Below, one piece after another: positions 10,760 through 24,932 of a DNA stretch of 64,000 bases. The stretch's first letter is position 1. Every line of letters begins with the position of its first letter. Origin of the DNA: Isochrysis galbana (taxonomy: Eukaryota > Haptophyta > Isochrysidales > Isochrysidaceae); NCBI GenBank assembly GCA_018136815.1, contig CM030936.1, forward strand, positions 5,307,774 through 5,371,773, written 5' to 3'. Made by a program: the position numbers and the translations under genes. The notes beneath the pieces were generated by a model that was given only the letters and a program-made list of their open reading frames with translations, did not search any database and was not told the DNA's origin.

Positions 10760-12359
10760 CTAAGCGGAGCGGCGGCAAGACTGTGTTATATTAGTTCTCT
10801 GGCCGGTGCTATCGATCGAGGGGAGAAGGGAATTCAGGTTTGGCACACTGCGTTGCCAACTTGGTGGATGTGCACGATCGTAAAGCATTCCTCTTGTAGC
10901 TATGGCACCGAACTCCCGGAGCCGCTCGGCGGTCAAAGTTTGCCTGTTTGAAACGGCCAAGCTAAGAGGAGTGTCCATCTGTGAACGCAAGGACGAACAG
11001 GGCAAGTGTCAAGGCCAAAATGATACAGAAGCCAAGCATTTGTGTTCAGCGTTGATGATTGCGTCACTATGAAGCGGCCGACGGTCTGGTGTCAGGGCAC
11101 GACGAAAGTGAGAGTGCTCACCGATAGAGTAACTGCGTTCACATTTGCGCCTCCCTCGACTAGCAACTCTATCACGGACAGCATGCCCAAGAGTGCCGCG
11201 TGGTGGAGCGGCGTCCAGAGCTCCTATGAGCAGCGCACAACAAACGGCGTTCAGGTTGGTAGGGGGTTTGACGGGCTATCGCAATGACGCATTCAAATAC
11301 GCCGTTTGCAAAGAAGTCACGCTTTGCCGACGGGGGTCCAGGGTCCTCACCGAGTCTTTCGAATCGACACGAGCCCCTCGTTCAATGAGCAGCTTGGCTG
11401 CAAGAGGCTTGTTGTTTCCCACTGCCAACAATAACGGCTGTTGGCCCTGCACGTCCACAATGAAGAATGGGAGCGGCGTGGAGTGAAGTGGAATGAGTGC
11501 CATCGACACAAAAAGATCCCATCAATGAGCAAAGCTGAGGAATATCAAGTCACCCTCAGGAACTTGCGCACCGTATGCGTAGTAGCGTGGACATCTGCAC
11601 CCTTGGAGATCAAATCATCGATTAGGTTTGTGTACCCCTCCCGTGCTGCGTAATGCAATGGGGTCCACCTATCCTGAATTAGCGGGAAGGTGTTTATAAC
11701 GTTAGGAAGTTATGTACTGAAGCGAACCGTCATGCGAAACTTTCTACATCGTGCTTGGTGATATACCTGAGCCGGGGTGCACACATCTGCGCCCATGGAC
11801 ACAAGGAAGAGCGCCGTTTCAGGCTGCAGATTTGCCACAGCCGTGTGCAAAGGCGTGCAACCCTGCGGAGTGGAGAATCGTGTCAGCAGCATGTCCCAGG
11901 CATTGCGATGGACCTGCCACGGGCGTCACAGTGAGCAATCCAATGCGCTGTATTGGCCAAACCCGTCGAGCCCGATGAAAAAGGGCGCCTGGCAATCCAT
12001 CGAAATGGCGTGCGATAGCGCACATTTAAATCATGCCCGTTGATGTTCGCCCCCAGTGCAAGCGCCAGCCGAATGGATTCCCTCTGACCTTGGCGAGCCG
12101 CGTGGTGCAAAATCGTCATTCCCGCCTGAAAACGCACAAATGTAGCTCGTCAGGAGCGACGCTGGGACTACGAGAGGCAGGAGGCAGGAGAGGAAGGTCC
12201 TTCATAGATCTCGCTCTGATACCTTGTCCCGGTGGCTCAGGCCGTTCCTAACGCCCAGGTGGAGAATATCTTCACACACGTTCCACTTGTGTTCCTTCGC
12301 ATACTGCAGTAGAGTGGTGCCCGTGTTCATGCCATGACTGGAGGAGTCTCTCAACCGGC
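10760..12359 (-). CDS. Ankyrin-repeat protein, at least seven exons, about one repeat per exon
   Basis: Reading leftward, the exons are 12359-12223, 12125-12024, 11862-11767, 11673-11572, 11446-11351, 11223-11122 and 10978 to a stop at 10760. All introns are GT-AG, 93-161 nt. From the second listed exon on, every internal exon is 96 or 102 bp, begins and ends in phase 0, and encodes one ankyrin repeat (for example ELWTPLHHAALLGMLSVIEL and DRWTPLHYAAREGYTNLIDD). The first listed exon starts in phase 1 with a weaker repeat (GTTLLQYAKEHKWNVCEDIL), so there must be at least one upstream exon, which I could not fix. The last exon holds a final half-repeat (DTPLSLAVSNRQTLTAERLR) and then non-repeat sequence. 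Ankyrin arrays bind protein partners; the partner here is unknown. Confidence 0.85.
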
Positions 12360-13290
12360 CTGAAGAGCGGACATACGCAATGAGATAGGTGTGCAACATA
12401 TAAGTGAGGGCATTTGAGCAGATGGCGCATGCCCTTGCAAGGTAGCCAGATGATGCCGGCGGGTTTGGGCGGAGAACACAGGTGCCGGGAGGCAGCATGG
12501 AGGGCAGAGCGCCAATGGCTGCACGCTGGCAGGTGAGCAAGCTGGTCAGGAGAATGAGCTGGGCAGAAGAGCTAGCTGGGCAGGGCGGAGACAGTATGCG
12601 CAGCAGGCCTCCTCTCAAAGGGATGGCTGGTGGCTCTACCCCTTGATGCTGGCCGAGGAGAAGGTTTGGCATGGCGGAGGGCGGTGTGCGGTGTGCGAGG
12701 AGTGGCGGCGACCCTCCCGGTGTGCTCACAGCCTTCCCGTGCACACACACCTCGGTGAACGCGGCTCCACCAAGACATTCGTCTCACTGAATGAAGACAA
12801 CTTTCTTCTAGAGAAGGGGCCGGGGGGGGGGGGGGGGGGGGGGGGGGGAGATGCGGTTTTGGGACCGGCGGCGCCACGTGCGCACACAGCGGTTGGGGCT
12901 CCTTGGGAGGTTAGACCACCACCGCGTCTGCTTTCAGATCGCCTCGGACATCCCGTCGAGATGCGTTGCATTCGTCACTCTAGCAATGAACTACTCTGGG
13001 ATAGAAAAGAGTCTTTGGGAAGGGTCAAAAAGAAGACGAGCAGACGAGGAGGGGTGCCCTGCGCCCGACGTCGAAGGTTTTCGCGTCAAAGCAGCGAAAC
13101 TTCTCGCCCGCCATTCTCTGGACCCGGGCCGTCAGCAAGGCCCAAAATGAATATCCTGATGCGTTCAAAAATGCACGGAATCGTTACGGAATCGCCATGA
13201 CGCGTCGATTGACGAAATGTCACATTTTTTTCTTTTTTGACCGCCCACCTTTAGAGTTAGTTACTTAGTACTTAGGAATACTATTAACGT
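12360..13290. other. Upstream region of the ankyrin gene, with a G27 run
   Basis: The missing 5' exon of the ankyrin gene probably lies here on the minus strand but is not resolvable. An uninterrupted run of 27 G occurs at 12822-12848 on the plus strand (C on the coding strand of the ankyrin gene). It could form a quadruplex and is a likely assembly or sequencing weak point. Frames crossing the run are artefacts of low complexity. Confidence 0.5.
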
Positions 13291-13299
13291 ATATGTTAC

Positions 13300-13455
13300 C
13301 CCCCAGGAGCCAACGCCCCCCAGGAGCTATCGGGGGCCCCCGAGAGCTATCGGGGGGAAATTTTCTCCCGATCGCCAACAGCCCCACCGAGAGCTACCGG
13401 GGGACCGAGACAATCCCACGAGAGCTATTGAGAGATTTTACGTCCCCCGGGGAGC
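13300..13455. repeat. Clustered AGAGCTATCGGGGG motif, likely transposon subterminal repeats
   Basis: Six or seven close copies of (G)AGAGCTATCGGGGG, or the shorter GGAGCTA, occur in about 150 bp directly beyond the 3' end of the hAT transposase frame. Subterminal repeats bound by transposase are a known feature of hAT elements, so these may mark one end of the dead element. The terminal inverted repeats were not identified. Confidence 0.5.
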
Positions 13456-13541
13456 TAAAAATAATTCTTGAAGGTGCCCGCTACGCTACTAATGACACAC
13501 ACTCCCCCGCGTTTCCGATGCCATCGCCTATACCCCTACCT

Positions 13542-14779
13542 CTACTCCCCCGCCCGCTCCCCTTCGGGCTCATCCGGGATCATGTCGAGCTCCCAAGGCA
13601 AAACGCTACTGCTGTACTCCTCGAGCTGGTCTTTCATGAGCAAATTGGTATGAGAGCGCACGAGCCGCTCGACAGTGCGCTGACCGAGCCTATTGCGCTT
13701 CTTCGAATGAATCCACCCCTCAACGGACCAAGAATGCTCTCAGCCCGAGGCCGAACAATTGATTGCCACAAGACGCATCACCGCCCATTGAAGATGAGGC
13801 CACGGGTGCATGTAGACTTTGGCCCACTTGTACGAGGCCATTGTCTTGGCGTGCTCTGAGAAGGCGTATTGCTCGTTCAGGTCGAAAGAGCCACACAGAA
13901 GTGCTTCTTCGTAGTCGGCATACTCACTAACAAGGAGCGCGTACGGATGCTCTGGGGTTTGCATTTGCTTCAGGACCGCGCGCACTTCACTTTTCTCAGA
14001 CGCCGTCATATCACGGCGGCAAAACTCGGGCTCAAAGCGGTACGCTGCCGTCATGACAGGCACGTGGAAATATTCCCATCGAGCCATGAAGAGGTCGTGG
14101 AGTTTCTTCCTGATGGACTCTTGCAGCCCCTCGATTGGAGAGCGATAGAAGGCATCGAGCTGGAGAAGATAACCATATACCTTGCCTAGCGTAGCGCTAG
14201 TTTTGCCATCTGTCATCCGCAACAAACGCAAGGCTGGCTCGAGTACGCGAACGGTGACGTCGAAAGCGTGGTTGACACCCTCATTGCGGACAGTACGTTT
14301 GACCTCAGCCCCCTTCGCCTTGACATCTCGAGATTGCTGCTGTTGAGCCAAGCCACATAGCCTTCGTCGATAACGAGCTTTTCGAGGATGGAGTGGACAT
14401 TTTTATAGCGAATGGCCACAAGGACCCTTGATGCGAATCGCGTGTCACAAAAGCGGACAAGCTCCGTACCCCCAATAGGTCGCCGGTACTTCGGAATATC
14501 TGCAGCTATCGCGCGGTAACGCGCTAGAACCTTCTGGTGGTAAATCACAAACTTGACAACCTCCCAGATCGAGTCCATCGCGCTGCAAAAAAAGTCCTCG
14601 CCCCGAGCAAATGTGCGAGTGATGCCCCGCATCCTAATAACATCCTTACTACCGGCAAAGACGTTCTTGATGAAGTTATCGATGGAATGAGTGGGACATG
14701 TGAACGTGAAGATGTTCGGAAATTTCGCATTTATCAGTTCAAACGAGGAGATGCAGAGATGCATGCGCCGTCCATACAT
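13542..14779 (-). pseudogene. hAT-family transposase, broken
   Basis: Two overlapping frames on the minus strand (14779-14213, then 14351-13542) form one transposase body joined by a frameshift in about 14290-14350. The first half has the central catalytic-fold stretch with RFCDTRFASRVLVAIRYKNV. The second half carries the C-terminal hAT dimerisation region (KWAKVYMHPWPHLQWAVMRL, then the conserved IHSKKRNRL word). A TGA at 13742-13740 falls where the family's Ser-Gly-Cys motif has its cysteine, and the same frame continues for 66 more codons to a TAG at 13542. The N-terminal zinc finger region was not found upstream. With a frameshift, a nonsense codon and a missing N-terminus, the copy is inactive. 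Confidence 0.75.
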
Positions 14780-15570
14780 ACACCGACCACCAAACCCTCC
14801 TCAAAGTCTTACAAGTGTTGACGCAGGGCACAACAAGTGTTGACACGGTGTTGACGCACTTCCACTTGTCACGGTTGCGGTTGCTGGTTGCTGATTCTGC
14901 TTGCTTTAGCGGGCAACGCGGCAGCTTGCGCGAGGGAATGCGCGGTCAAATGGCTTAATGCCTATCGGGACGCGCGCGGCCCCGCGCAGGTGGAACGCGC
15001 AGGCGACGTGCAGCGCGCAACGTGAGCGTCGGCCGGTCGGTCGCGCGCAGCGAGTCCGGCGAGCAGCCGGTCCACGGCCGCGAAGGCGGCGGCGGGCACT
15101 GCCGGCGCACCTCCGCCCGCCGCCGCTGCCTCCCCACGCAGTAGGCGGCCCGCGCGTGCACAAGTAGTAGCACGGTCACATCGTGCGCGGGCGCGCCGGC
15201 GCGCCGCCGCCCGTGTAGTGGCAGCAGCGCAGCGCGCGCAGCAGCAGGTGCAGCCGCGCAAGCTCCGAGTCGGCCGTGGTGCCCGGGCCGAAGAGCAACT
15301 CGCCACTTGCCACTTGGCCGTGCAGCTCCTCGTGCGCGCCCACGCGCGGCACGTAGCATTCAGTGGGTGCGTGAGTGCGTGGGTGCGTGGGTGCACAGTA
15401 GTACACAGCACACAGCACCGGCAGTGTGGTGTTAACCCGCTGCTGGTACCAACACCAACACCTGCAGATTGAGGTGTTAACGCATGTGCCACACCTAGCC
15501 AATGGAGGTGTTAACGCAAAGTGGGTCAACACCGGGTAAACGTGAACCCATACACCCTGGGTTCCGAGGT
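14780..15570. other. GC-rich spacer with TGTTGACGC/TGTTAACGC words
   Basis: The central 14950-15360 is very GC-rich and gives long frames on both strands, which I treat as compositional. GTGTTGACGC or GTGTTAACGC-like words cluster on both sides (14814-14862 and 15430-15530), which could be the arms of a further element. No gene is supported. Confidence 0.4.
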
Positions 15571-15878
15571 TCCCCCCCCCCTCCCCGGTGCTTTTTAACC
15601 TGGAGAGTCGCCCGACGTAGGTCGGTCCGCCTCAATGGGTTTTCCCTCATTGCTCATTGTAGCTTGTGGGGAGTTATAATGGGAGCCGGGGGTTTGGGTT
15701 TGCGAGGGGGGAGATTCGTAGGGGTAGGGGTGCATATGCGTATGTGTCTAGTGACAGCACACGACATAGGACATGGCGTACGGGCAAGTGCCGCAAGTGC
15801 GCTGAGGGGTGTCGTGATAGTACCGGGCTAGTGGCTAGTGGGAGTAGTGGTACTAACGCTCAGTTGTTTTATTTATTA
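15571..15878 (+). mobile_element. Element A, 5'-truncated copy (3' third)
   Basis: The sequence matches the last third of element A, from the C-rich tract and GGAGAGTCG through CCTCAATGGGTTTTCCCTCA and GGGAGTTATAATGGGAGCCG to GGTACTAACGCTCAGTTGTT, ending in TTTATTTATTAAAA. Loss of the 5' part is the usual outcome of incomplete target-primed reverse transcription. I did not find a convincing target-site duplication. Confidence 0.8.
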
Positions 15879-16429
15879 AAATACATTTCAAATACATTCG
15901 AGGCCTACAACCCAGGAACCCAGGACGCGCTTCAAATACACCAAATACGGTAAATACGTATTTCCCATCTAGGAACAAGACCTCTTACAAGACTACCATT
16001 TTTCAACGGCGTTCATTGCGGTGAAAAGGATCGATGAGAAAGAAGCGGCAGCCTCTACAATCAAACTAATCATAGCATCAAAAGAAAGAAGGTCCAGTAG
16101 CAGATGGCCTCGAGTCGCATATCTCCTCTCCTGTTGTCCTCTTCTTCTCTCTCTTCTCTCCTCTCCCGTGATCCTCATAGATCTGTGGTTTTCTTCTCGC
16201 AACACTGAACTCGCTTGGTGGGTGCCCGCGGCCCCCTCTCATCACGTCTTCTCTACTCCATCCGCGCCTCCGCGGCTCCTTCCCTCCCCTCCTCCCCTCC
16301 CTTCCCTCTCCCTCGCCCCATCTCCCTTCTCCTTCTCCTTCCCCCTCCCCCTTTATCCCCCCATCCCCTTTGAATCCCCCGCCCCCGCCCCCCCCTCCCT
16401 CTATCCCTCCCCTTTCCGGCCTCGAGGGC
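15879..16429 (+). promoter_or_regulatory. Upstream region of the kinase gene, pyrimidine-rich leader
   Basis: From about 16260 to 16415 the coding strand is almost pure C/T (CTCCCCTCCCTTCCCTCTCC and similar) and runs up to 15 bp before the start codon. Comparable coding-strand C/T tracts precede the AAA+, Sfi1-like and DBP3 start codons. This may be the transcription start or a polypyrimidine leader. I saw no TATA box in a fixed position. The region is otherwise without features. Confidence 0.4.
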
Positions 16430-18399
16430 ATGCAGGGCGTGACAGAGCACGCGTGGTCTGTCCATGGTGGAGGGCACGCCGTGGAGCTCGCCAGCTTGGG
16501 CCACGGATACTGCCGCCCTGGCTCGTGCTGGGAGGCATACGAGCGGACGGGGCATGTGGGCAAGGGCGGCTTCGGTACCATCCACCGCGCCAGGCCGAGG
16601 AAAGGTGGCGAGAGCTTCGCGATCAAGGAGATCCGACGGTCCGCCCTCGCCGAGCGAGAGCTGCATGTCCACCGCGCTGCTGCAGCCTGCACCTCGGTCG
16701 TTGTCCGCATTGTGGACTACTTTGTTGAGCCCGCTTCAGTCTACCTCGTACTCGAGCTCTGCCGAGGGCCTGACCTCAACTATATCTTGGAGACACGTGG
16801 CGCAGTCAGCGAGCCCGAGGCACGGAATGTGATGCGCCAACTCTGCCACGCCATTGACCACTTACATCGCCGGCGGATCGTGCACCGCGACATCAAACCG
16901 GGCAATGTGGTCCTGTTGGATGCGCTACCCCATGCTGGGGCGCCGATAGACTCGGCGACGATAAAGCTGATCGACATGGGGCTGTCGCGCCTGCTTCCTC
17001 TTGAGTCACGGACCGCAGCCAAGGCAGAGGCGAAGGCTTCATCAGCTGAAGTCGTCGACAATACGACCTCTGGGACCGGCCATGAAGACGACGGCTGCTT
17101 GCCGTCATCGGCGGCTGGGCTTAGCCTTGGGTTACGCGGCAAGCTGCTGGCTGACCGTGCCCACATGAACAGTGGGCGTCATACACTGGCGGGAGCGCTC
17201 TTCATTGCCGAGGAGTCCCAGTCAGCGCCAGGGACAAATGCGACCACCGAGTCCCAATCCGACGCACCAGCAGCCGATGCACCTACCATACATGGGGAGG
17301 AGAGATCAGCCTTGGCAGAGGCCCATGCTGCGGCCAAACTAGTCTCGTACGAAGGCGAGCGCGCTCGTGTCACGCAGCTGTTGTCTGAGCTCGAAGTTTC
17401 GCATGATCGCATCGATGTGAGCGTCACGCACCCTGTCCTTCCTCGCTGCCCTTGTCACGGTTGCTCGGAATGTGCTATTCCCCAACCGCTCGCTTCCAAG
17501 TACTCTGTTCGCCCTGCCTCCCCTCTGGCCAGGTATCTGTGTGCGGCTCGCGCATTTATGCTGCCCCCGAGTTGCTAGCAAGAGTCGGCCAAGTAGACGC
17601 CGCCACCGTCACACTAATTGCTGCTGAAGCTCTCGCTCTCGACTCATTCTCGCTCGGCATGACTCTACGACACATGCTCACAGGAGTGCCACCGAACATT
17701 TCCGTCCTGAGCTACGCCAATGGGCGCGGATTGCTGGTGCCGCTGCTTACTGGTGCAGCTATTGCTGTCCAACGTATGTGGCGAGGTCTAGTAGCGCACT
17801 GTCGCCGTCGTCGTAAGGCCAAGGCAAAGCAGCAGGACAACACGGCCTTCGATCCAGACTCGCCAAAAACTCAGCCCGCCAATTTGCCCGACAAGCAGTG
17901 GGGACAGTACACTCGGAATTTTCGATACCTTGATCAAATCTCGAAATCGGCACGCAATTTGATGAATGCTCTCTCTAACAAGGACCCTCATGCGAGAATG
18001 ACTGCGGATGAGGCGCGGAAGCATGAATGGATGGTGGATACTTTCCATCATTGCTCCTCATCCACGATACGTGAGCGCTCTATGTCCGTCCCTGCCAGCC
18101 TGCATTTGCTTGGTGACAACCCTGACGAGGGACAGAAGGCTCTTAGAGAAGAAGAAAAAGAGATATCGCCATCCATTAGTTCCCCGACAAGCACCGATGC
18201 GCCGACAAGTCCGATGCGCAGCAGCTCTATTGTGACCTCGCTCCCACCCATCCCAGATTCTCCTTCAATTATGGCCATGGCAGAAGACGACGAGCTCCCA
18301 GCAGACCTATTGCCTCTTCCACCAGATGTGCGTGGCAGCGCAGCTCACTTTCCGTGTGAAATTGTCACTCAGTCGTGCGCTTCTGCAAAGGCTCAATAG
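16430..18399 (+). CDS. Ser/Thr protein kinase with long activation-segment insert and an IQ motif in the C-lobe
   Basis: Exon 1 is 16430-17416 (329 codons) and exon 2 is 17533-18399 (288 aa plus stop), joined at GAT|GTGAGC...GGCCAG|GTA in phase 0, for 617 aa. Kinase landmarks: glycine loop GKGGFG (about 44-49), catalytic lysine in FAIK (66), HRDIKPGN (152-159), IDMG in place of DFG (181-184), YAAPEL (338-343), DSFSLG (366-371) and the final KDPHARMTADEARKHEWM block typical of CAMK-like kinases. All residues needed for catalysis are present. The activation segment is expanded by about 120 residues (185-330, Ser/Ala-rich). A calmodulin-type IQ motif (VQRMWRGLVAH, about 408-418) sits between the C-lobe helices, where ordinary kinases have a short loop. 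The tail is Ser/Pro-rich. Regulation by calmodulin or centrin is inferred from the IQ motif. Confidence 0.9.
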
Positions 18400-18687
18400 C
18401 GCGCAACGGGCGCTATCAAGCGAACGTGTTTGCGTGTTGGGGGAGTGTGCTGGCATGCGTTTGCACATTATCGGAACCACCTTAAAAGCATAGTGCAGTT
18501 TGCAAAACTGCTTGAGTAGTACGTATTAGCATTACGCTTTGCACCCTGCTCCTGTTGGGACGCCAACTTTGGCGCATATCTTTATCTTTGCGGCGCACTC
18601 ACTGCAGGCAGGCGCAACTATACGTTCAGTGTAGCCGCAATTGTTGCACGGGCCGCACCAATAAAATATGTCAGGTGTACAAGTCAA

Positions 18688-19011
18688 CCTACTTTTATAA
18701 GTTACAAGTGGGGTCGATGGGGGCCTCGCGCTCTCGCTCACTCCAACTCGCAACTCGCAGACACCCAGTGGGTGGGCCTGCACTACCAACCTCAGCCCTT
18801 GCCTCCAGGCACGAGGCAGGGGCTGCGCACTCATCTCAACAACCCAGAATCCCAGTGGGGGCGCCTCGCACGCCGCAAGCCTTCGCACGGCCCGACGCCG
18901 CGGGGGAGAACCCAGGCATGATGCCCGACTCTGCAGAGGTTGGGGAGACCCCCATTGAGACGTCAAGCGCGGGACGCACCGAGTAGGATTCTACACCTGA
19001 CGAATTGGGAA
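18688..19011 (+). mobile_element. Element A-type 5' head, divergent
   Basis: The hairpin CCTACTT...AAGTGGG (18688-18712, with a longer loop than usual) is followed by an ATG at 18717 and an 89-codon frame that starts MGASRSRSLQLATRRHPVGG. It resembles the mini-frame of full element A but continues further. The element A 3' third is missing. Instead the sequence meets a second, different hairpin head at 19012. Confidence 0.65.
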
Positions 19012-20659
19012 CTATCGTTATAAACGATAGGGTCATGGAGCGCGCCACGCTCCCACCCTCTCTCGCCGCCCACCCCGCCGCGCCGACCAACCACGACATG
19101 ACAGACGCTGCGCAGCCGCAGCGCCCTCCAGCCAGGGCCATGCCAGCCCAGGTGCCCGCGAGCCACGGCCCGAGCCGAGCCCACACAGCCGCAATGACAG
19201 AACACAATCCAACAGCACACAACACACCTGCACAGCCAGGCCAGCACATGCGAACCAGCGCACAGCCAGGTTCACAACGCGCAGTCTCCCATAGGGAAAG
19301 CCTCCGGGCTGGGCCCCTACAACGCCACGGCACTGACCACGTGCGCAAGCACGAGGCACGAGCGCGTTTACCGTGGAGGAATGCGAACAATACCTAAAAA
19401 ATAATGATACCTATATACAATACAAAGGAGAACACATCCCCCGCGATAGATTCTTGGGCACTTGGGCGAACATAGCGAGACACGCACACGACCTAATAGA
19501 GGCGGCAGACCAGGAAACCACGGACGCCCAAACTCGCAACACCACGGTTAACACGACACCGAACACGGAAGTCCCAACTCCCGAGATCCGCATCAACCAA
19601 GAGGGAGAATACTTCGCCAAAGAGAGAAACGCCTGGTACGAAGTCGAACTCTCATACCTAGGCACCCCCATCCTGGGCGACCATACGATCGCGGCTCCCG
19701 CCGACTTGGACCCATCCCCTCCGGCGAAATGGGGCGAAGGATACAAATCAAACAAGAGAACAGAATACCCGTTACCGGACGAGTACACCTTAGACGGCAA
19801 GACAACGCTCGACGCGACAGAGGTGACACATCTAACGAGAGCCCTACAAACGGCCCAGCACAAACGCCGACGGCTCACGGGCCCCGACAACTGGGCAACG
19901 AGACTAACACTACCGGACGATATTTGGGCACACCTGGCCAGGATCTACACCTCGCCCATGGTAACAGCGAGCTGTGTCGTTTTATTTTTCGAATGTCTGG
20001 AAATAGCTGCATTCAGAACCCTCATGAGTGTGGAGGGGGGGGTGCTACCTCTAACGACTTATTTTTTCTCCTCGTTTCCTCGAGATGTTCACCAACGTCA
20101 CCACAATGAATCCTTGTCGAAGGAGGCCCTCTCGGGGCGCGCCCTCATGCCGAGCCAAGGCGACGCCGTTCTCGTCGCGTACGTGGTGCTCCTGGGCCTC
20201 TCCTTCGGGGTGCTCGCGGGGGGGGGGGCTCATGGTAGGGTGAGACTGGAAGGGAAAGGAGACCAAATGAAGGCAAGCCGCCTGAGAAATGGCTGATACC
20301 ACCCAATGGGGAGCTCTTCTACCCATGGTCCCCAGGAGATGAAATGTTGCTTTGACTGCCCTCTTTGAGACCTTCAGTGACCACCAACCAAGCTTGGTTT
20401 CGTCATCTAAGTGTCCAATCCGCTAGCCTACTGCTCCAAAAGGTCTAAAATAAAACTCCTCTGGTGCGAGCGGACGCCCGAGTGCAGCACCGCATGCTGA
20501 TGCTGAATGTGGTAGCAAAAGCAAAAGTAAGCAAAGACAAGCTCCGCAGAGTTGGTCATGGGGAGAGCTAAGGTTGAATGGGATGTGGAGATGGTTTGCT
20601 TCAGGTGATGGGATGTCTCATAAGCTCACCATAGGCTATAATGGAGGCATGATCGGCAG

Positions 20660-20713
20660 AGTCCTAGAAATCCAAGAATTTTCTAGGACGTGGTCCTAGT
20701 TTCTAGGACGGAA
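20660..20713. repeat. TTTCTAGGAC inverted and direct repeats
   Basis: GTCCTAGAAA and TTTTCTAGGAC form a hairpin, and GTCCTAGTTTCTAGGACGG follows at once. The cluster lies exactly where the LINE C-terminal fragment resumes and may be the terminus of an inserted DNA element filling 20040-20700. No partner end was found. Confidence 0.35.
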
Positions 20714-21087
20714 TTTTTGTCATACACTGTTCGCGTACCCGAACACACCAACGCCCGACAGCCTCAAAGCCCTCTACCTCATAGCATGGAGGTACATAAT
20801 AGGTGATTTCTACAAAGTGGAATTCGATAACTACACCTTTCACCACATACCGGTCATCGAGAGGATCCTCAACAGATTCACGGTCCTCGTCAGAGGCCTA
20901 GAACCTCCGGACAGGACCTCAACCGCACGCACCACTAAAGCCTCCCAAGGGAGAAAACCAAAACTCAAGTCCCCGCGCGATCTTTGCACCCCCGTCTTTA
21001 CGACCAAGGACAAAGGAACCCTAACGCTCGGCACGAATCTGACCGCGATTGCACAAGCGCTCAACATAGCGGATAGACTCGCTTAAC

Positions 21088-21187
21088 NNNNNNNNNNNNN
21101 NNNNNNNNNNNNNNNNNNNNNNNNNNNNNNNNNNNNNNNNNNNNNNNNNNNNNNNNNNNNNNNNNNNNNNNNNNNNNNNNNNNNNNN
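21088..21187. other. Assembly gap, 100 N
   Basis: A run of exactly 100 N. A round number usually marks a scaffold join of unknown true length, so the LINE sequences on its two sides may not belong to one copy. Confidence 0.99.
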
Positions 21188-21509
21188 CGCACATAGATCA
21201 CCGCCTCGATCCACCCACCTACCCGACCTCGGCCCTCAGACCCAACGAGACACACTACTTGTCCCCCAGATTCAAAAAAGACAACACTATAACCGGTAGC
21301 CCGGTGGCACAGGAGGAAGTTGAGGAAAACCCATCGGGGATCGGAACACGCCGTCTGCTACAGGAATCCCCTAACACCCAGCCCCTAGGTAGCGCACGAG
21401 GGACGGGCCGCAAGGCAGGTGGAGGGGGGGCGAGAGTTGCGGGCGAGGCTGCATAGTTAAGGTGCAGAGTCGCGCGCGCGGCGAGAATGTTAAGAAGTTT
21501 TTTTTTTCG

Positions 21510-21644
21510 CGGGTGGACGCGGTCGCTTCGGCCCGGCGACTGCTCCTATGGGTACTGGGGGGGGCGCCCTCGGTGGGGGGCCCGAAGGAGAGGTGGGGAG
21601 CGGCGGCGCGCTCCATGGCGGCCAACTATAAATAAAGTTAGTTG
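21510..21644 (-). mobile_element. LINE-type 5' head fragment, tail-to-tail with the preceding LINE
   Basis: Reading leftward, the hairpin CAACTA...TAGTTG (21644-21623) precedes ATG 21616 (MERAAAPHLSFGPPTEGAPP). The frame is cut after about 100 bp at the T10 tail of the plus-strand LINE. The same protein start (MERAGAPLLSFGPP) is found at 29806. Confidence 0.65.
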
Positions 21645-21965
21645 CGTAAGGCAGGATGAGAGGATGAGGGGTGTGTGTGCGATGGAGAGCAGGCGTGGGT
21701 TCGGCGCATCGCATAGTCACCCCAGTGCCGAGCGCGAGGCGAGGGAATATTTACGACTTTTTTGTTGTTTGTGGCCCGCGCACTATTATTATCTTAGCAT
21801 AAGGTGCTATCCTACGCAGAGCTCGATTGGGATTGGGACATCTACACGGTTTGGCGAGTAGACTATACGAATCGCAACAGGCAATAGAGTGCTCTTTACG
21901 GACTGGAAACCCTTTCGAAACTAGGGTTAACACAGCACACGGTAGGGGACCTGGGGCCATCTCCT

Positions 21966-24932
<2,967 letters not shown>

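Larger units (their letters stand above)
19012..21507 (+). mobile_element. LINE relic: 5' head, ORF1, C-terminal ORF2 fragment and 3' end
   Basis: A hairpin head (19012-19030, CTATCGT/ACGATAG) precedes ATG 19035 (MERATLPPSLAAHPAAPTNH...). A second frame (19373-19980) follows, with VEECEQYLKNNDTYIQYKGE and PPAKWGEGYKSNKRTEYPLP; its homologue is at 35280-35765. The middle, including endonuclease and reverse transcriptase, is absent: 20040-20700 is unrelated DNA. At 20705-21087 a C-terminal protein fragment (FAYPNTPTPDSLKALYLIAW...) ends in a stop just before the assembly gap. After the gap comes the LINE 3' UTR, ending GAGAATGTTAAGAAG and then T10 at 21498-21507. The same 3' end closes the LINE at 63619. 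The copy is a rearranged pseudogene. Confidence 0.75.

Noticed and set aside
12572-13200. Open frames crossing 12822-12848
   Set aside because: They depend on a G27 homopolymer whose length is unreliable, and they show no domain.
13740-13742. Recoded TGA (selenocysteine) in the hAT transposase at a cysteine position
   Set aside because: A frameshift elsewhere in the same copy shows it is a decayed pseudogene; a simple nonsense mutation suffices.
14906-15532. GC-rich overlapping frames as genes
   Set aside because: Long frames occur on both strands with Ala/Arg/Pro-rich content, as expected from composition; no domain or splice signal supports them.
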